A stretch of 64,000 nt of DNA from Cinnamomum chago (Eukaryota; Streptophyta; Magnoliopsida; Laurales; Lauraceae). Within the stretch, counting starts at the first letter, position 1. Each line of letters begins with the position of its first letter. Made by a program: the position numbers and the translations under genes. The notes under the pieces are model-generated. The model searched no databases. It worked only from the letters and a program-made list of their open reading frames with translations, and had not been told where the DNA came from. This document shows, piece by piece, positions 46,590 through 60,161 of this stretch. The stretch spans positions 67,386,001 to 67,450,000 of the forward strand of contig CP142459.1 in the NCBI GenBank assembly GCA_038049695.1, read 5' to 3'.

Positions 46590-48984
46590 TCATATCCATT
46601 GGTTGACGTCAGAACCGGACACATCCGAATCACTTCCTTCAACGGACGCATTGGATGGGTCTTCTGACATTCTTGGAATGTCCACATGTAGATCAACAGT
46701 CCCCCTGAAATATATGATCAGGCAACATAATTAGTGATGTAAACTAAGAAGAACAAAACTGAAATGAAATATGAGAAAAATATAAGTGAACAAAATTATA
46801 GGGAAAAAATTACCTGTTCAAGAGAACTGGACAATTCCGTTTGTCATGTGAAACACCACGCTGGTTGCATCCACGGCAAAGTCTTTCTTTCTTTTGAGCT
46901 TTCTCCTTCGATGACTTTAGTCTTTTTGGACGACCATTTGTTGTAGCATGAGGTGGTTCAATCAATTGCACTGCATTACTAACTGCATCACTAACCACTT
47001 TATTTTTTCCATTGGATGTATGTTCTCCTCCAATTTCAAGTTGATTCATTTTACGACACATTTTATGAAGATCAGTCAGCACATTTATTACATATTCGTA
47101 TGTCCTTGAACACATACTTGCCTCATTAGAAACCATGTTGCCCCAATAGGACAAATCACCATGCCGGACAATCAAAGAGTTAGCACCAGTAGTATTCCCC
47201 ACCATCACACATTTGCTATATTTTGTACCATCTCTCGCGTGACGAGTCCATCTCTTTAATATAAAATGCTCAGGCAAGGTGAAAATCATCTCGTGTTTCA
47301 ACGCAGCAATCATATGACTACAAGGAATTCCTCGAAATTCAAATAGTTTGCAAGAGCAGTTTGCGCATTTAGAATCTTTTTTGAAAATGACCCTTTTTGA
47401 AGTTTTGCAATTATTTTTCATGGACCAAACATCATAAATGCTCTCTGCCGCATCTTCCTTTACAAGTTTTGGAATGGATGATACCATTGCCATGAATTGT
47501 ACCTGGAACTCATGAAACATTTTTCTCGAATATATTCCGGACATTTGTTCCTCCATCTCCAAATCAGTGAGGAGCTTTGGCCTCGTTTGCAAGTTTTCAT
47601 GCTCTGCTTTTAACTCTTGATACCTTTGACGTGTGATTGCACGTTCAAAGCGCATCATAAAGTCATGCAAACCACACTTATGTGTTTCAAACTGCTTAAT
47701 GAAGGCATTGAAACTTTCACTTCTTTGCGATGATGACATTCCCGCAAAAAACATGCCCTTTAAAAAGATTGGCACCCACATCTCACGAAGCATGTACATG
47801 TCTTCTAGCCAACTGTCTTCCTTCAATTTATATTGAATTCGTATCTTGGTCCATTCCATCTCAAAATGATCCGTTGAAACAGCATTGTAAACAACTTTAT
47901 TTATTGCATCCATAAGCCCGTCAGCATGAATTGCAATTCCGCCCAACTTGGATGGCAACTTTTGCATAATGTGCCAGATACAAAAGCGATGTCGTGTGGC
48001 AGGCATAACGTGCTTAATTGCTTTCCTCATCGCGGGATCTTGGTCTGTTACAATGGCTTCTGGTGGACCCGTAGGCATGGCTTCCAACCACCGTTTAAAT
48101 AGCCACACAAATGAATCAAAACTCTCATTGGATAAAAAACCACTTCCAAAGATGACAGTTTGATCATGGTGATTTACTCCCATAAATGCACCGAAGATAA
48201 GATCATATTTATTGGTTTGATATGTTGTGTCAAAAGTAACAACATCACCAAAAACAATGTATGAAAGACGACAAAGGTGATCTGCCCAAAATACATGCTT
48301 AATTTGATTGTTCTCATCCGTCTCTATAGAATAATAAAAACCCGGATTCATTTCTTTCATGTATTCAAAATACTCATACAACATCTTACCATCTCGCCCC
48401 TTTTTTGCTTTCTGCTTGTCCCGATGATGATTCCGCATGTCCTGCTCATTGAAACCAACTGCTCCTGAACCACCAGCTTGTGTGCTTAAGAGTCCCATTT
48501 GATTTGCAGGTCGTATGTTATTTACTTCAAATGCATTTATTAAGTTCTTATGGGTTGGAGTAATCTTACGGTGTGAACGAAACATATGGGTCTTACGTGG
48601 GGTAGATAAGATATGAGTATGTTCTTCAACAAATTTGTTAACAACCCAATGTCCGATTGCAATCTTTTTAAGCACAATTTCCGCCCCACAATTTTCTCTC
48701 GTATATGGAACACGCTTCTGTGCCACAATACCACAACCTTCCTTTTCTATTCTTTTACCTTGTTTAGAACACATAAACTGCTTCCAACATACTTCACCCC
48801 TCTTTTTTTTATCTGAGCCACGTCTAATACCAAAACCAGCAATCCTCGCATAAGTATTATAAAATTCGTAAGCTTCTTCCAAGTCATGGAAATACATTCC
48901 AACCTGTGGGGTTTTATCCTCATCTACTTCAGGTATGAAGATTCTACTCAAGGAAGATGCAGCTGATTCCAACTTCTCATCCAT
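46590..48984 (-). CDS. FAR1/FHY3-type MULE transposase, 2 exons, apparently intact
   Basis: Exons 48984-46814 and 46704-46590 join (AG|G) to 761 aa. FAR1 DNA-binding domain about 37-127 (EEAYEFYNTYARIAGFGI ... CSKQGKR ... NCGAEIVL). MULE DDE domain about 245-430: VVTFDTTY (Asp252), VTDQDPAM (Asp314), then HRFCIWHIMQ and SSSQRSESFNAFIK (Glu423). SWIM zinc finger 543-557 (CSCKLFEFRGIPCSH). CX2CX6HX4C zinc knuckle 703-718. Exon 2 adds a short acidic tail (EDPSNASVEGSDSDVSGSDV). No stop or frameshift interrupts it and all catalytic residues are present. Domesticated FAR1/FRS transcription factors share this architecture; here the gene sits between matched TIRs, so it is best read as a live or recently live transposase. 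Likely transcribed from the right TIR. Confidence 0.93.
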
Positions 48985-50329
48985 TTAAAAATGTGAACAG
49001 ACACAGATTACACATGAAGGAAAAAAAAAAATTTCAGGTAAATAACGTAGAATAGTTGCCCATCAGATTTTATCAACACAAAAATAAATAAGTAAAATAA
49101 AAATAATGTAACTCTAAAATATATTATTTGAGAAATACCTGAGTGTTTTCATGGTGGTTTGGGATTTCTGCATGGTCGGAGCTGGAGAACTCTTCTACCT
49201 CGTTACCAGAGGGCAAGTTCGGAGAGAACAAAGCTGGGTGAAAAGGGATAGGGTCATCCATGGATATAAAATAGATGGTTTTGCATTATACAAGGAAGAG
49301 AATGGTAGATCGTCCCTCGTGAGTGGCGGTCCTCTGCATGGACCTTGTCCTCTTGACTTCTGTTTCAGATAAAAAGAGAGAGTTCAGTTTGATATAATGC
49401 CGTATCAATGTTCTCTACAGGTTCCATTCCATGATACTACAATATCAGATTTAAGGAAATTCACCCAATTTAAAGAAGCTGGAAATTCACCCAATTTAAA
49501 GAAGCCAAAATCCATCACTGTGAACATACAGAAGCAAAAAAATCAACAGGCAAAGCACATGCAAAATAATTAAACAAAGATAATTGGCAATAGTCAACAG
49601 AAGTGAAAATCAACAACCAAAATGCAAAAAGAACAAATAAACAATAATATCAAACAATCATTTTTTTTCAATAAATTCAACATTCAACCAAAAAAGAACA
49701 AATAAACAAATAAAAAAAAAAACCCACCTTTATGGGCTCTCATCCTTCCGTTTAGTTTAGTAGGAATATGAATTGTCTTATAATTTTGTTTTGGAGGGCA
49801 AACCTGCATTGTTTTGGGCATTTGCAGGCGGTGCCTGTCATGTATATGTATATTTGACAGCCAAAGCTCTGGACTCATTGGGTCCTTATAAATCAGGTGG
49901 AGGAATGCAGAGTTAAACCTGGTTAAGTTGGGAAAGGTCAAGGGATACATCAGAGCCCATTTTAGCATCTGTAAATCGAGTGCGGGTATTTCGCTAGTCA
50001 CACATCAACGGTTGGGTTATTACCGAACCATCTTAATTTGAGAAGTTCAAGTAAAAGCTAGTTGGGCTACGCCCACACTTCCAAAAGGGCCATCAGATGA
50101 AGGGTGAATATCTAGGCTACACCCACACTTCCAACGAGCCATCAAATGAAGGGTGATAGCAAATACAAGAGAGCAAATGCTAGAAGAATAGAGTAGGCAG
50201 TGATAGATGTGGGCATCCGACCTTTGTCCCTCCTAAAAAACAAGGCCTCGTACAGGGGCAGGCTAACCAAGCTTATAAAACCCGAAAGGATCAATTGCAG
50301 GGCCATATGATCAAGATCAAACCACTTCC
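48985..50329 (-). other. 5' leader region of the transposase gene
   Basis: Between the transposase start codon and the inner edge of the right TIR. No conserved coding sequence. Splice-like sites (for example an AAATAC/CTGAG boundary near 49137) suggest one or more 5' UTR introns. A 50-bp imperfect duplication (GGCTAC(G/A)CCCACACTTCCAA) lies near 50066-50150. Confidence 0.45.
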
Positions 50330-52114
50330 AAACCTGAAACAATCAGTTCTTAAGACCATTCATTGAAAATGAAAATAAGGTAATTGAGAGGCATTGTGCC
50401 ATCCAATTCCAAACTATCCTACACATTTATGAAGCTCTCTTTCAGGCATACCATCTAATCATATGCCTTCTTCAAGTCTACCGTAAGCAAAGATAACATA
50501 GCTTTATGTAGGGATGGGTAAAAAAGCAAAACAGCTAATCCGGGCTTGATTAAGAAATTTCCATTGAGGACAGGGCAACAACAAACAAGCTGTAAGAGCC
50601 ATTTTACCTCCTTTATTGAGTTCTTATGATTTCTCTAACAGCCATTTTACCTCCTTTAATGGATGGCCCTTTGTCGAGATCTTCACCTTGACTTCAATGT
50701 AAGCCCCTTTAATTGGAAGCCATCTTAGAATTCCAATTAATTCATTATCAAGCAAGCAAACAAAGCTCAAAATGTTCACACAAAGATAGATACGATGAAA
50801 AAATGCAAAGAGACAAAAACCCTTTCCCTAGCCCAAATCAAGTGAATACAAATCCAAGGGAAATTAGCACCTGTCCAAAAGAACCCACCTTGATGCAAGC
50901 AAAAAAGAACAGAAATCAACAATACCCTTGCCATTTTTTTCATGACAACACAACCATAGAAGCAGGAAAAAAAAAAAAGAGGAAAAAAAAAAAAAAAAAA
51001 AAACCCATTCACAGATCAACAAAGAATCAAGTGACCTCTTGATGGCATCATCATCTATTACTTTGCTGGTTATTTCAAATCCTGGCTCAGAAATGCCAAG
51101 GGATTTTAAGATTGTGACCACCACTGACATGAGGAAGGAAGAAACCCCTTTGATCATCCACATCCGAGTCTCATTCAACCACATCTTGACCGTTCCTTTT
51201 ATCCACAGTAGCTCTCCCAGACTGTATGCATGGGATGCAATCCACAGGAATGCAAACACCTTGAACCATGAATCAGAGGCCTAGAAACTCAAGGCCATGA
51301 ATTCAAGCATCCCGGTCTTCATTTTCTCCCCTCTCTCTCTCCCTCTCTCTCTCTCCTCTCTGCAGCCGGTATATTGGATGGAAATCTTGAGATGGGTTAT
51401 ATTGTTTCAGATCTGATCTGATTTGGGTTCTGCCCTTGATTTCAAAATGTAGTGAGCTTCTTGAAGTTGGGTGGGTCACAGTCATGACGACACCGAGGTT
51501 CCCCCATAATGCCAATAACAGGAGAGAGGGTGTGAAACACACACAGAGCAATGGAACGGGACATTGGGACGTCACCTGTTCCACGGAGATGAAAAAAAAA
51601 AGAAAGAAAGAAAGGATATGCTTCGGCTGACATTCGAGATGGCTGCTGACATTCATTAAAAAAAAAAAGAAAGAAAGAAAGAAAGAAAATAACCCAACGG
51701 AGATGACAGGCGAGAGGAGATGACCTGGTTCAGTCCGGGACTGCTGCGACGGAGATGAGGATATGCTTCGGTGTTCTGCTTCGATGTTGCGGAGGGAAAT
51801 CGAGATGGCTCCACGACGGAAGTGATGGAGGCGAGGGAGAGACGTCGTCAACGAGAGGGGAGGAGGAAGAGGAAGATGATCAGGCCGTTCGAACCCTGCG
51901 ACGATGAGAGGAAGACGTCCGAACGGATCGAGGAGGAAGGTAGAAGAGGTCTGCGATTTGGGGCTTGTGACGATTTGGGCGGTCTTGAGATTTTCGTTTC
52001 CCTCCTTTGGTATATATGGCTTTTAACATGACCGTTGGATCTTCCTTGAAATCAGACGGCCTGGAGTGGTCCTCTCAAATGTGGGTGAGGACGATCCTCA
52101 CTAGACCGTTTCTC
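50330..52114. repeat. MULE right terminal inverted repeat
   Basis: Reverse complement of 42345-44170 apart from scattered substitutions, poly(T)/(A) length changes and one missing tandem duplication. Open frames within it (for example 51303-51851 minus) appear in parallel in the left repeat and are low-complexity, so I treat them as leader sequence. Confidence 0.93.
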
Positions 52115-52124
52115 TATATATATA

Positions 52125-52675
52125 TATATATGAATGGACGAGACTATTGAATTGATTTGTACTTACTTAAATTGACTCATCGGCCATCAATTAGGATGAT
52201 AATTCGAGCCTCATCACCCTACATAGGTAGGTAGGGGGGATTGAGTCCCATCCCCAAATGGGTCCCACAAGAAAGTGTGCCCCCCAAAAAGAAAAGAAAA
52301 GAAAAGAAAACAAGAAATCAGTCCCCTGCTATGGCTCCTCCAAAGTCTAAACCCAAGGTTCATAATAATGCACCCAATACTGAGCATGGCTCAGTGCTCG
52401 GTTGCATTAGTGGTCCTAGGGTTTCCGTGCATGCCCAGCACATGGGGTCCACTTGCCAATCATCTGATCTAACCATTCAAATTAAGTTAGGAAAGTTTCA
52501 GTAAACTCATTTTGGGTTTTCAGCTCAAACCAAACCAGAACAAGTACCAACACCAAAATTGGTTTAGTGGCTGGGATTGAGTCCAATTGATCACAGGTGG
52601 GCCAGATCGCCCTGGGTATTCTAATCTAATCACAAGAGGATAAACCCTTCTTCCTCTTCTACTGTGCTCGAAGGC
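52125..52675. other. Short promoter region of the FTSHI4-like gene
   Basis: About 550 bp between the MULE flank and the GA tract in the leader. An AAGAAAAG-type short repeat lies near 52285-52312. No gene seen. All proximal regulatory sequence of the host gene must fit here or in the transposon. Confidence 0.5.

Positions 52676-52713
<38 letters not shown>
52676..52713. repeat. (GA)n microsatellite in the FTSHI4-like 5' leader
   Basis: About 18 GA units ending six bases before the start codon at 52719. GA/CT tracts in leaders are common in plants and can bind GAGA-type (BBR/BPC) factors; that role here is inference. Confidence 0.9.
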
Positions 52714-52717
<4 letters not shown>

Positions 52718-52718
52718 G

Positions 52719-55700
52719 ATGATTTCTCAGATTTCTGCAACAAAACCCGCCTCCATTTCTCTCCTCCCCGAGCTCTCCTTCCATCGTTCAGATACCATAA
52801 AAAACCGATCTTTTCACCCATTTCTTTCATTCCAACGAACCCTCTTGAAGAACATAGCGATTCGGAAGAACCCCACAAAGCATTTCAGAAAATCCACCAT
52901 AGTGTCGAGCTCGGATTCTGGTACTGTCGCCCTTTCGACCTCACAGGACGGAGATGAAAATGCCGAAGCTGCTAAGCTCTTCGAAGTAAGTAATCTAAGC
53001 AACATTTAAAGAGATTTTGGCATAAGAAAGTTGCTATCATTGTGTCGTTATGTGTTTTTTGTGTGATTGAGCTATTGATGCATACTGGGTATGGTTTAGA
53101 AATGTAGAAATTCTGTTGATTTTGTAGTTATGTGATGCATTTGTTTTGTCCCCATTTCCATTTGATGTTTCCATGGGTATGTTTTGAAATCCACAGTGAA
53201 ATGAATGTTTTGACAGGTTAGTTGGAAAATGGAAATTGAGTTGATATGGGACAGATATCAATTTGGGTAGAAAATTATTATTTGTATGAGTTTCTTTCTA
53301 GGAGCTGTCTTTCTAGGGAGATAGGTGATTCTTTCATTCTTTTGATTCCCAAAGAGGATTATGCAGTTCCAATTTTCTTATTTTGGTCAGTAGTGTTCTT
53401 GGGAGTGTTTATGAGATTCTGGGAAAAGTCATGGCTACTTGCTTAAAATTGATTTATGTGTGATATTTTGCATCTCTGACGAGCAGGGTGCATTTGTGGA
53501 AGGGTGAAAAATCTTATATTTTGCGTGAATAGCCATGAGTGTATTATTTTGTAACGTCAATTTGAAAAGTCTCGTGACATGGTTGATTGTGGCTTTCTTG
53601 ATCACTATCTTTACTGGAAGGTTTTGGAGGCCATTGGAGTCAGTGGATTAACACTTGTGTATCATCAGTATATGTATTTATGTATCATCAGTATATGTAT
53701 TTATGTACATATATATATATTTGTTATGATTAATGGGTTTCCTAAGGAACTCTTTTACGGCACTCTCGTTTTGCATTGGGTGGATCCTCTATCTCCTCTA
53801 TTGTTTGTGTTTGTCTTCAAGGCATTAAGCGTTATGCTTAGAAAGGCTAAGTCAACTGGGTTGATTTTTGGACTGAGGATTGAACGCTCATTTGTTCACG
53901 ACACTCATTTACGATTTGCTAATGATACCATTATTTTTATGATGCATACATGGAGCAAGTGGAGAATTGTAACTATATTCTCCTCTGATTTGAAGCATTC
54001 TTGGGTTTGAAGATTAATTATTCAAGTGTGAGATTATTAGTTCTTCAACATTGTATAATTCCAAATGGGTCACTGGAAAACTAAAATGAATCATCATTAA
54101 CGAAGCATAATTCAGCGAGGAAACAGCTGTTTGTCTTATTTCATTCATTAATCATTAGAGAAGACTGTTAGAGTCAATAAGATGTTTATATTAATGGAAC
54201 AATGTATTTCAGGCCAATTCATTTGTTTATTTGATTATTTTTACGTGATAGATCTGAGTACCTTTTTGCTTTGGTGTACTTTCTGTGACTGCATACAAAC
54301 CGCTTTTCTCAGAGACTGAAAGAAGCAGAGAGGGAACGCATGAATAAACTAGAACAGCTAGATAACAAGGCGACCTTGCAGTTCCAGCGAAATCTTATTA
54401 TGGCTTCACATTGGAGTAGGGCATTGCTAAAGTTTCGAGGAAAATTGAAGGGTTCAGAGTTGGACCCTGAGAATTCACATCCAATTGTCTACAGTGAATT
54501 TTGGAGCCTTCTAAACTCTAACAGTGTCCAGTTCATGGAGTATTCAAATTTTGGTCAGACCATCTCTGGTAAGTGATCTCATTAAAAGTTCAATATTATA
54601 CCAGCATGAAATTTGATTTTGCTTCTTTCTTTTTTATGATTTGCAATGATATTGTTTACATTACAGAACAACTATATTGCCTACATTCTATAAGGCAAAC
54701 AAATAAAATGGTAACAATTCATCTGATTGCCCTGATAAAGTGTAATGAATTCTAAGACTAATTCAGCACATCTTCTTTATCATGCATGATTTAGCTATGC
54801 AACTTTTATTTGTTCTCTCTCTTCATTCTTCCCTTCCCTTTTTGAAGTTTTTCTCATTTTCTTTAAAAGTTAATTTTTTTAGTCCTTTATAAAGATTATT
54901 CTATAAACAGTTAGAGCGCATTGCAACATTGGATGCATGTGTTTGTTTCCTACTGCATATTTCAGTTTGCAGTTTCTCACCCCAATTTATATAGCTGTGA
55001 CCATAGTTCTATTTGTTGGTGAGTGTGTTACTTTAGATACATAGCTGTGGCATTTTGTGTTCATTTTATTTTTTATTTTTGACAATTTCAAACTGAAATT
55101 CTTTTTCGTTTCCTTCTATGTTGATTTTTGATTTTTTCCCCAGTGATTCTACCACATTACAAGGATGGAAAAGGGGAAGAGCATGGAAATACTAATAGGG
55201 AAATTGTTTTTCGTCGCCATATTGTTGATCGGATGCCAATTGATTGTTGGAATGATGTTTGGCAGAAGTTGCATCAACAGCTAATAAATGTGGAAGTTTA
55301 CAACAATAACACGGTTCCTGCCGAAATCTACTCCACTGTAGCAACTGCTGTTATCTGGTCCATGCGTCTTGCTCTTTCAATTGCTTTATACCTTTGCATT
55401 GATAATTTGATGAGACCAATTTATGCGAAGTTAATACCTTGTGATTTGGGGACTCCTACAAAGAAAGCAAGACAGCCCATCAAACGTGGTGCACTTGGAT
55501 CTCTAGGCAAGAGTCGGTAAGCGAAGCAATTTATTGATGAATTTATTGTGGAGTTAACTTTCCAGTGGCAAAATATTGCTAATTGTGATGCTTCTTTTTG
55601 ACTTGTAATTTCGAATTGACCAATGGGCAAAATATTGGGGCTGATGAATACAGTGGATCATTCCTCTCCATCGAAAACATAAGTGGTTCTAAAAGTTAAA

Positions 55701-58700
55701 AAGCAGCAATATAGCAAACGGGCTGGCTGCTATGTCGCTCCATCTTCTCTGCCTCGTGTACAACACCACCCTTTAGCTAAAATCTGCCTTCCTCATTATG
55801 CCTCTTGGTACATGAGAAAAGGGTCACTTAGCTTAACCATGTCCCTAAACATTGTTAAAAGGATATGAGAATCTACTACTTTTATGAAATGACCCACATG
55901 TTGGCATTGGTCAAATCTTCTCTCACATATATGCATGCACCATCTTTTGTTTCCACGACCAGCTGAGTCTGCTATTTAGGTATTATTCCTATTTGGGATT
56001 TCACCTGTCTGTAAGTTTGACATGACAAATTACAGAGTCATATTTTTGTGGCGACAGTCTGCCTATTATTTTCGATGACCGGCTAATACTGACATTTAGG
56101 TCACTCATTCTCATAAACACGTCTATTAAAGTTTCACATAATGGCTGGTGAAGTTGCATGTTTATAAGTTTTTAGTGACAATCGTTTGACATGCTTCTAT
56201 TTTAAAGGTTGCCCAGCTTTCTTGCAGTCATGTTTATTGACTCATAAACTCATATATTAAAGTTTTACATGATGACTTGTGAAGTTGCATGTTTATAAGT
56301 TTTTAGTGACAATCATTTGGCATGCTTTTATTTTAAAGGTTGCCCGGCTATTTTTTTTCCAGTCATGTTTATTGACGGTACTGTCTTGCTCACTTCTGCA
56401 TTTTATATTTTGTGCCTTTTCCCCCAATATCCAGTGATTCTTTCAACTATTTCTGTTATTACTAAATCTATGTGTTCTGTGTCAGTGTGTCAGTTACATT
56501 TCACTGTGAGGCAACAGTTCACCACATACACATGCTTGTCACTTTGGGAGACTGTACCGTCCTTTCTATCTGGAAAAAGATCCTTTTTATTCACTTTGTG
56601 CAGATAAACATTTTAGTGGCATATGCTTGTCTGACTTACGATCACAATCCCAAAAGATGGTTTTGTTTGGGGTATCATGATTCCAAAAGGTGCTTTTGTT
56701 TTGGGTATCCTTGTAACTTGTGAGTGATCGTGTAGTCTTAGGTTAGAAATTCTATTATAAAGCGGAGAGCTGGTTTCATATGCGCAAAAGTTTACTTTCT
56801 CGAATAAGGTGAGCCTAGATGATGCAAAATTTTGACTGGAGTTCTGGTTCATTTATCAGGGCAAAATTCATATCTGCAGAAGAGACTACAGGTGTCACAT
56901 TTGATGATTTTGCTGGTCAGGAGTACATCAAGAGGGAACTGCAAGAGATTGTACGCATATTGCAGAATGATGAGGCCTTCCAGGACAAGGGCATATATTG
57001 CCCAAAAGGTGTGCTTCTTCATGGCCCTCCTGGTACTGGTAAAACACTGCTGGCTAAAGCTATTGCTGGTGAAGCAGGGCTTCCTTTCTTTGCTGCAAAT
57101 GGCACTGACTTTGTGGAGGTGAAATATCCTTGGCATTTTTTTTTCAGCTGCTAATTTAGTGTAGTGAAAATTGGAACTATAAATCTTGAACCCATGTGTA
57201 CCCCAGGTCCCCAACAACCAAGACACCTACCGAGAAACACGAGACACCCCAGTAGTAAGGGTGTCTCATCTCATACAGCTGTTGGGTAGGTTATCACTAG
57301 AGGACTGTACCACTGGCCACCCATAAAAAAAATCTAAGACACCTGTGAACTATGGCTGGGTAGCACTATCAACAAAAACACAATAGTTGTCAAGAATAAT
57401 TAAATCAATTTTGTAGTTTCTCTTGTTTACATGGAATACCCCTGAATAATTGTTTCAATTGATCGGAAGGGGGTGAGGCAAAGATATTAAAGAATCTTGG
57501 AAGTCCTGGTAAGCCCAGTAGCCCACCCATCTGCTCTGGTGTTGTTCCTGAAATACATTTTTGATTAGTTTGATTCCTCTAGTACTGGCAACCAACCTTG
57601 TTATTGGCTGCATATTGAGTCTGTTCCAACGATCAGACATAAATGCAAGGTTGATTGAAAAAAAAGAATAATTTATTAGATATCTGAACATCTCATATAA
57701 TAAAAAAAATGCTGATAACTTTGGGAAATAGTTTGATATGATCCTTGAATTTTGGAAGAGTTGGGAGTTTTAAAACCAGTACAGAATATTCCTAGAGACA
57801 GAGAGAGGGTTGTCCTTAGCAGCAAAACCTGGGGAATGCTTAGACCACAAAACCTGGAAGAGGATTGTTTACCCCAAAGCAGCAAGATTCAAAAACTGAT
57901 TACTTCTGAATTACGAATTTTCACCAATCTGAGTCTGACACCAACATAAGTGGGGAGAGGAAAAGCTGCTTCCATTTCTTTTGCTTGAGCTATCCACCTT
58001 GATCTTTGTTTCAAACTTTTCCAAGATTTGGCAAACTAGTCTTTCGGACCACTTCTGCCATATTTGCACTGAAAACAGTAATAGTCCAGGTTCCTTCTCA
58101 GCTGGCATCTTTTTTATCTGCCCAGTTACTGTTATAAAGAAGTTGCTTATTTCTTGTCCAAAACAAGAAAAGAGTTTCTTATTACTCAAAATAAAAAGAA
58201 GACCTACTTATTACGACTGGAAAGATGCTCTATTTACATAATTTACAGGTGTAAAGACATTTAATTGCCTTCAAAGGTGAAACATGTTACAAAGGCGATC
58301 AGAATCTTTACTGTTGGAATTGCAGCTTGGATGAAATGCCAATGCTCGGTTGTCATTTAACTGACTTTTTGGAACTGCAGCGAATGGATTAAACTCTTAC
58401 AAGGAGAGAGGGTAGGCTAGATGCATTTTGTCAATGGATTTGAGTATCTAAATTTAATATGCTTGCAGAATGGTTGTTAAAATAACTGTCTCATTTAAAC
58501 TTAATCTCACCTCTTCAGGATCAAGAATGTGGATTTGAACTGTTGTAAAAAACTGACTGGCTGGCTGTAATTTCAAAGCAAGAAATTTAGAATGTTTAGT
58601 TGCACCTTTTTACTGGCCCCTACATACTGCACATGTGGATCAACGGATTAGGTTTTCTTTATTTTTTTATATTTGTATTTTCTATTTTTTTCTATTTTCT

Positions 58701-60117
58701 TTATTCTAGTTGGAAAGAAACTATTAAACATGACCTTGCCTGCATGGATCTAACGGAGGACATGGATCTAAACAAATTTGATTGGCGTCGTCAAATCCAT
58801 ATAGCCGACCCCACCTAGTGGGAAAAGGCTTGGCTTGGTTTGGTTTGGTTTGTATTTTCTATTGTTTTGAAGATGAAGTTGATTATACCTTTCATGATGT
58901 TGATTTATGAGATAAATAATTAATTAGATATCAATTGGGAACACTTGTTGGATTCTAAACTTGTGGTTGGTGCATGCTAGTCATCTTGTAGCTTTTGCAT
59001 ATTGAAAGTTGAATGCAGCGGTACTGAGATGTAACTCTGGTACATTGCTGTGTGTTTTTGTGCCCGAAATGGTTGGAATAAAGAGTCAAGTTGCGTTTTC
59101 AGTAACCTACTTGATTGGTATTTATAGTTACATGCGTACCATTCATGGGGAGATCTAGAAAAAAAGTTCAAACTGAGCACATATGCCATTCTTCCAAGGA
59201 AGAGGAAGAAATTACAAAAAGAATATTTACAAATCAAGTGCTGCAGTTGGATCCAAAATCTATGGAAAAGAAAAGAATATGATAGGATTTTAGATACAAG
59301 GAATAAACCATGGATAAAACAAAGTGATCATTTGATAGGCATTTTCCCCTTTTGGATCAGGGGATCGAATTGATAATAGAAACATGAGTTTAATTAGTCA
59401 ACTTTTTAGTGAACAAGGAAATCTTATCTAGATGAGTGAATAAATTGACTTTGAGAGAATGGCTGTTACTAGCTTTCTGCAAATTACTTTTGGTTACTGA
59501 TTATGTTTATGAAATTGAATGTCAGGTGTTCATCACTTTTTTTGTAGTGTACAATGTAAATGCAGGCGTGAATACTAGCCTTTCTGATTAAAACTTACAA
59601 GTGTGTAGGTTTGCAGGAAAACAATGTTCTATTTGAGTTCCAGAAGATTTTCCTTACCAAACATTCATTTTTGCAGATGTTTGTAGGTGTTGCAGCCGCT
59701 CGCGTGAAGGATCTTTTTTCTAGTGCCAGATCATATGCACCATCCATTATATTCATTGATGAGATTGATGCAATTGGTAGCAAACGTGGTGGACCTGATA
59801 TTGGCGGGGTGAGATTAGATGGTGCTCATTCTTATGCATTCCTGTGAATCATGTAAACTAGAATAAATTTTTAGCCTGTGTGATTTTCTAACTGCTTGCC
59901 ATTGTGATCCTGGGGTTAAGCACTTAATGATTTGGTTTGTTTGTTGTTTACTGCAAAGTTCAACTACCTGTAAGGATTCACTTTTTTTTTTTTCTGAAAT
60001 GGAAGGATTTAACATTTAGAACTGGCAGTTTGCTCTACTAGAGATTGTTATTTTTGACTGAGAAATTCGTCAATGTTTAATTTTAAATAAAATGACGTAA
60101 AAGGGCCCTAGTTAGTA

Positions 60118-60161
<44 letters not shown>

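Larger units (their letters stand above)
42345..52114. mobile_element. Mutator-like element (MULE) with long TIRs and two convergent genes
   Basis: 9,770 bp. The terminal inverted repeats are 42345-44170 (1,826 bp) and 50330-52114 (1,785 bp), nearly identical by eye along their length. The outermost bases are GAGAAACGGTCTAGTGAGGA, with one mismatch about 22 bases in. The flanks are (TA)n on both sides, so the 9-bp TATATATAT duplication fits MULE target duplications but is not independently informative. Inside are a FAR1-type transposase gene (minus) and a GRF zinc-finger gene (plus), pointing towards each other with 3' ends about 1.35 kb apart. Both appear intact, so the element may be autonomous. 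The right end lies about 600 bp before the FTSHI4 start codon. Confidence 0.93.

Noticed and set aside
46590..48984. Reading the FAR1-type gene as a domesticated FRS transcription factor
   Set aside because: It sits between nearly identical long TIRs and all catalytic residues are present, so an active-type transposase is the simpler view; expression and synteny data could still change this.
51303..51851. 182-codon frame in the right MULE TIR (parallel, broken frames in the left TIR)
   Set aside because: Dominated by poly-Phe/Ser low complexity from T-rich tracts and not maintained in the left TIR; more likely untranslated leader.
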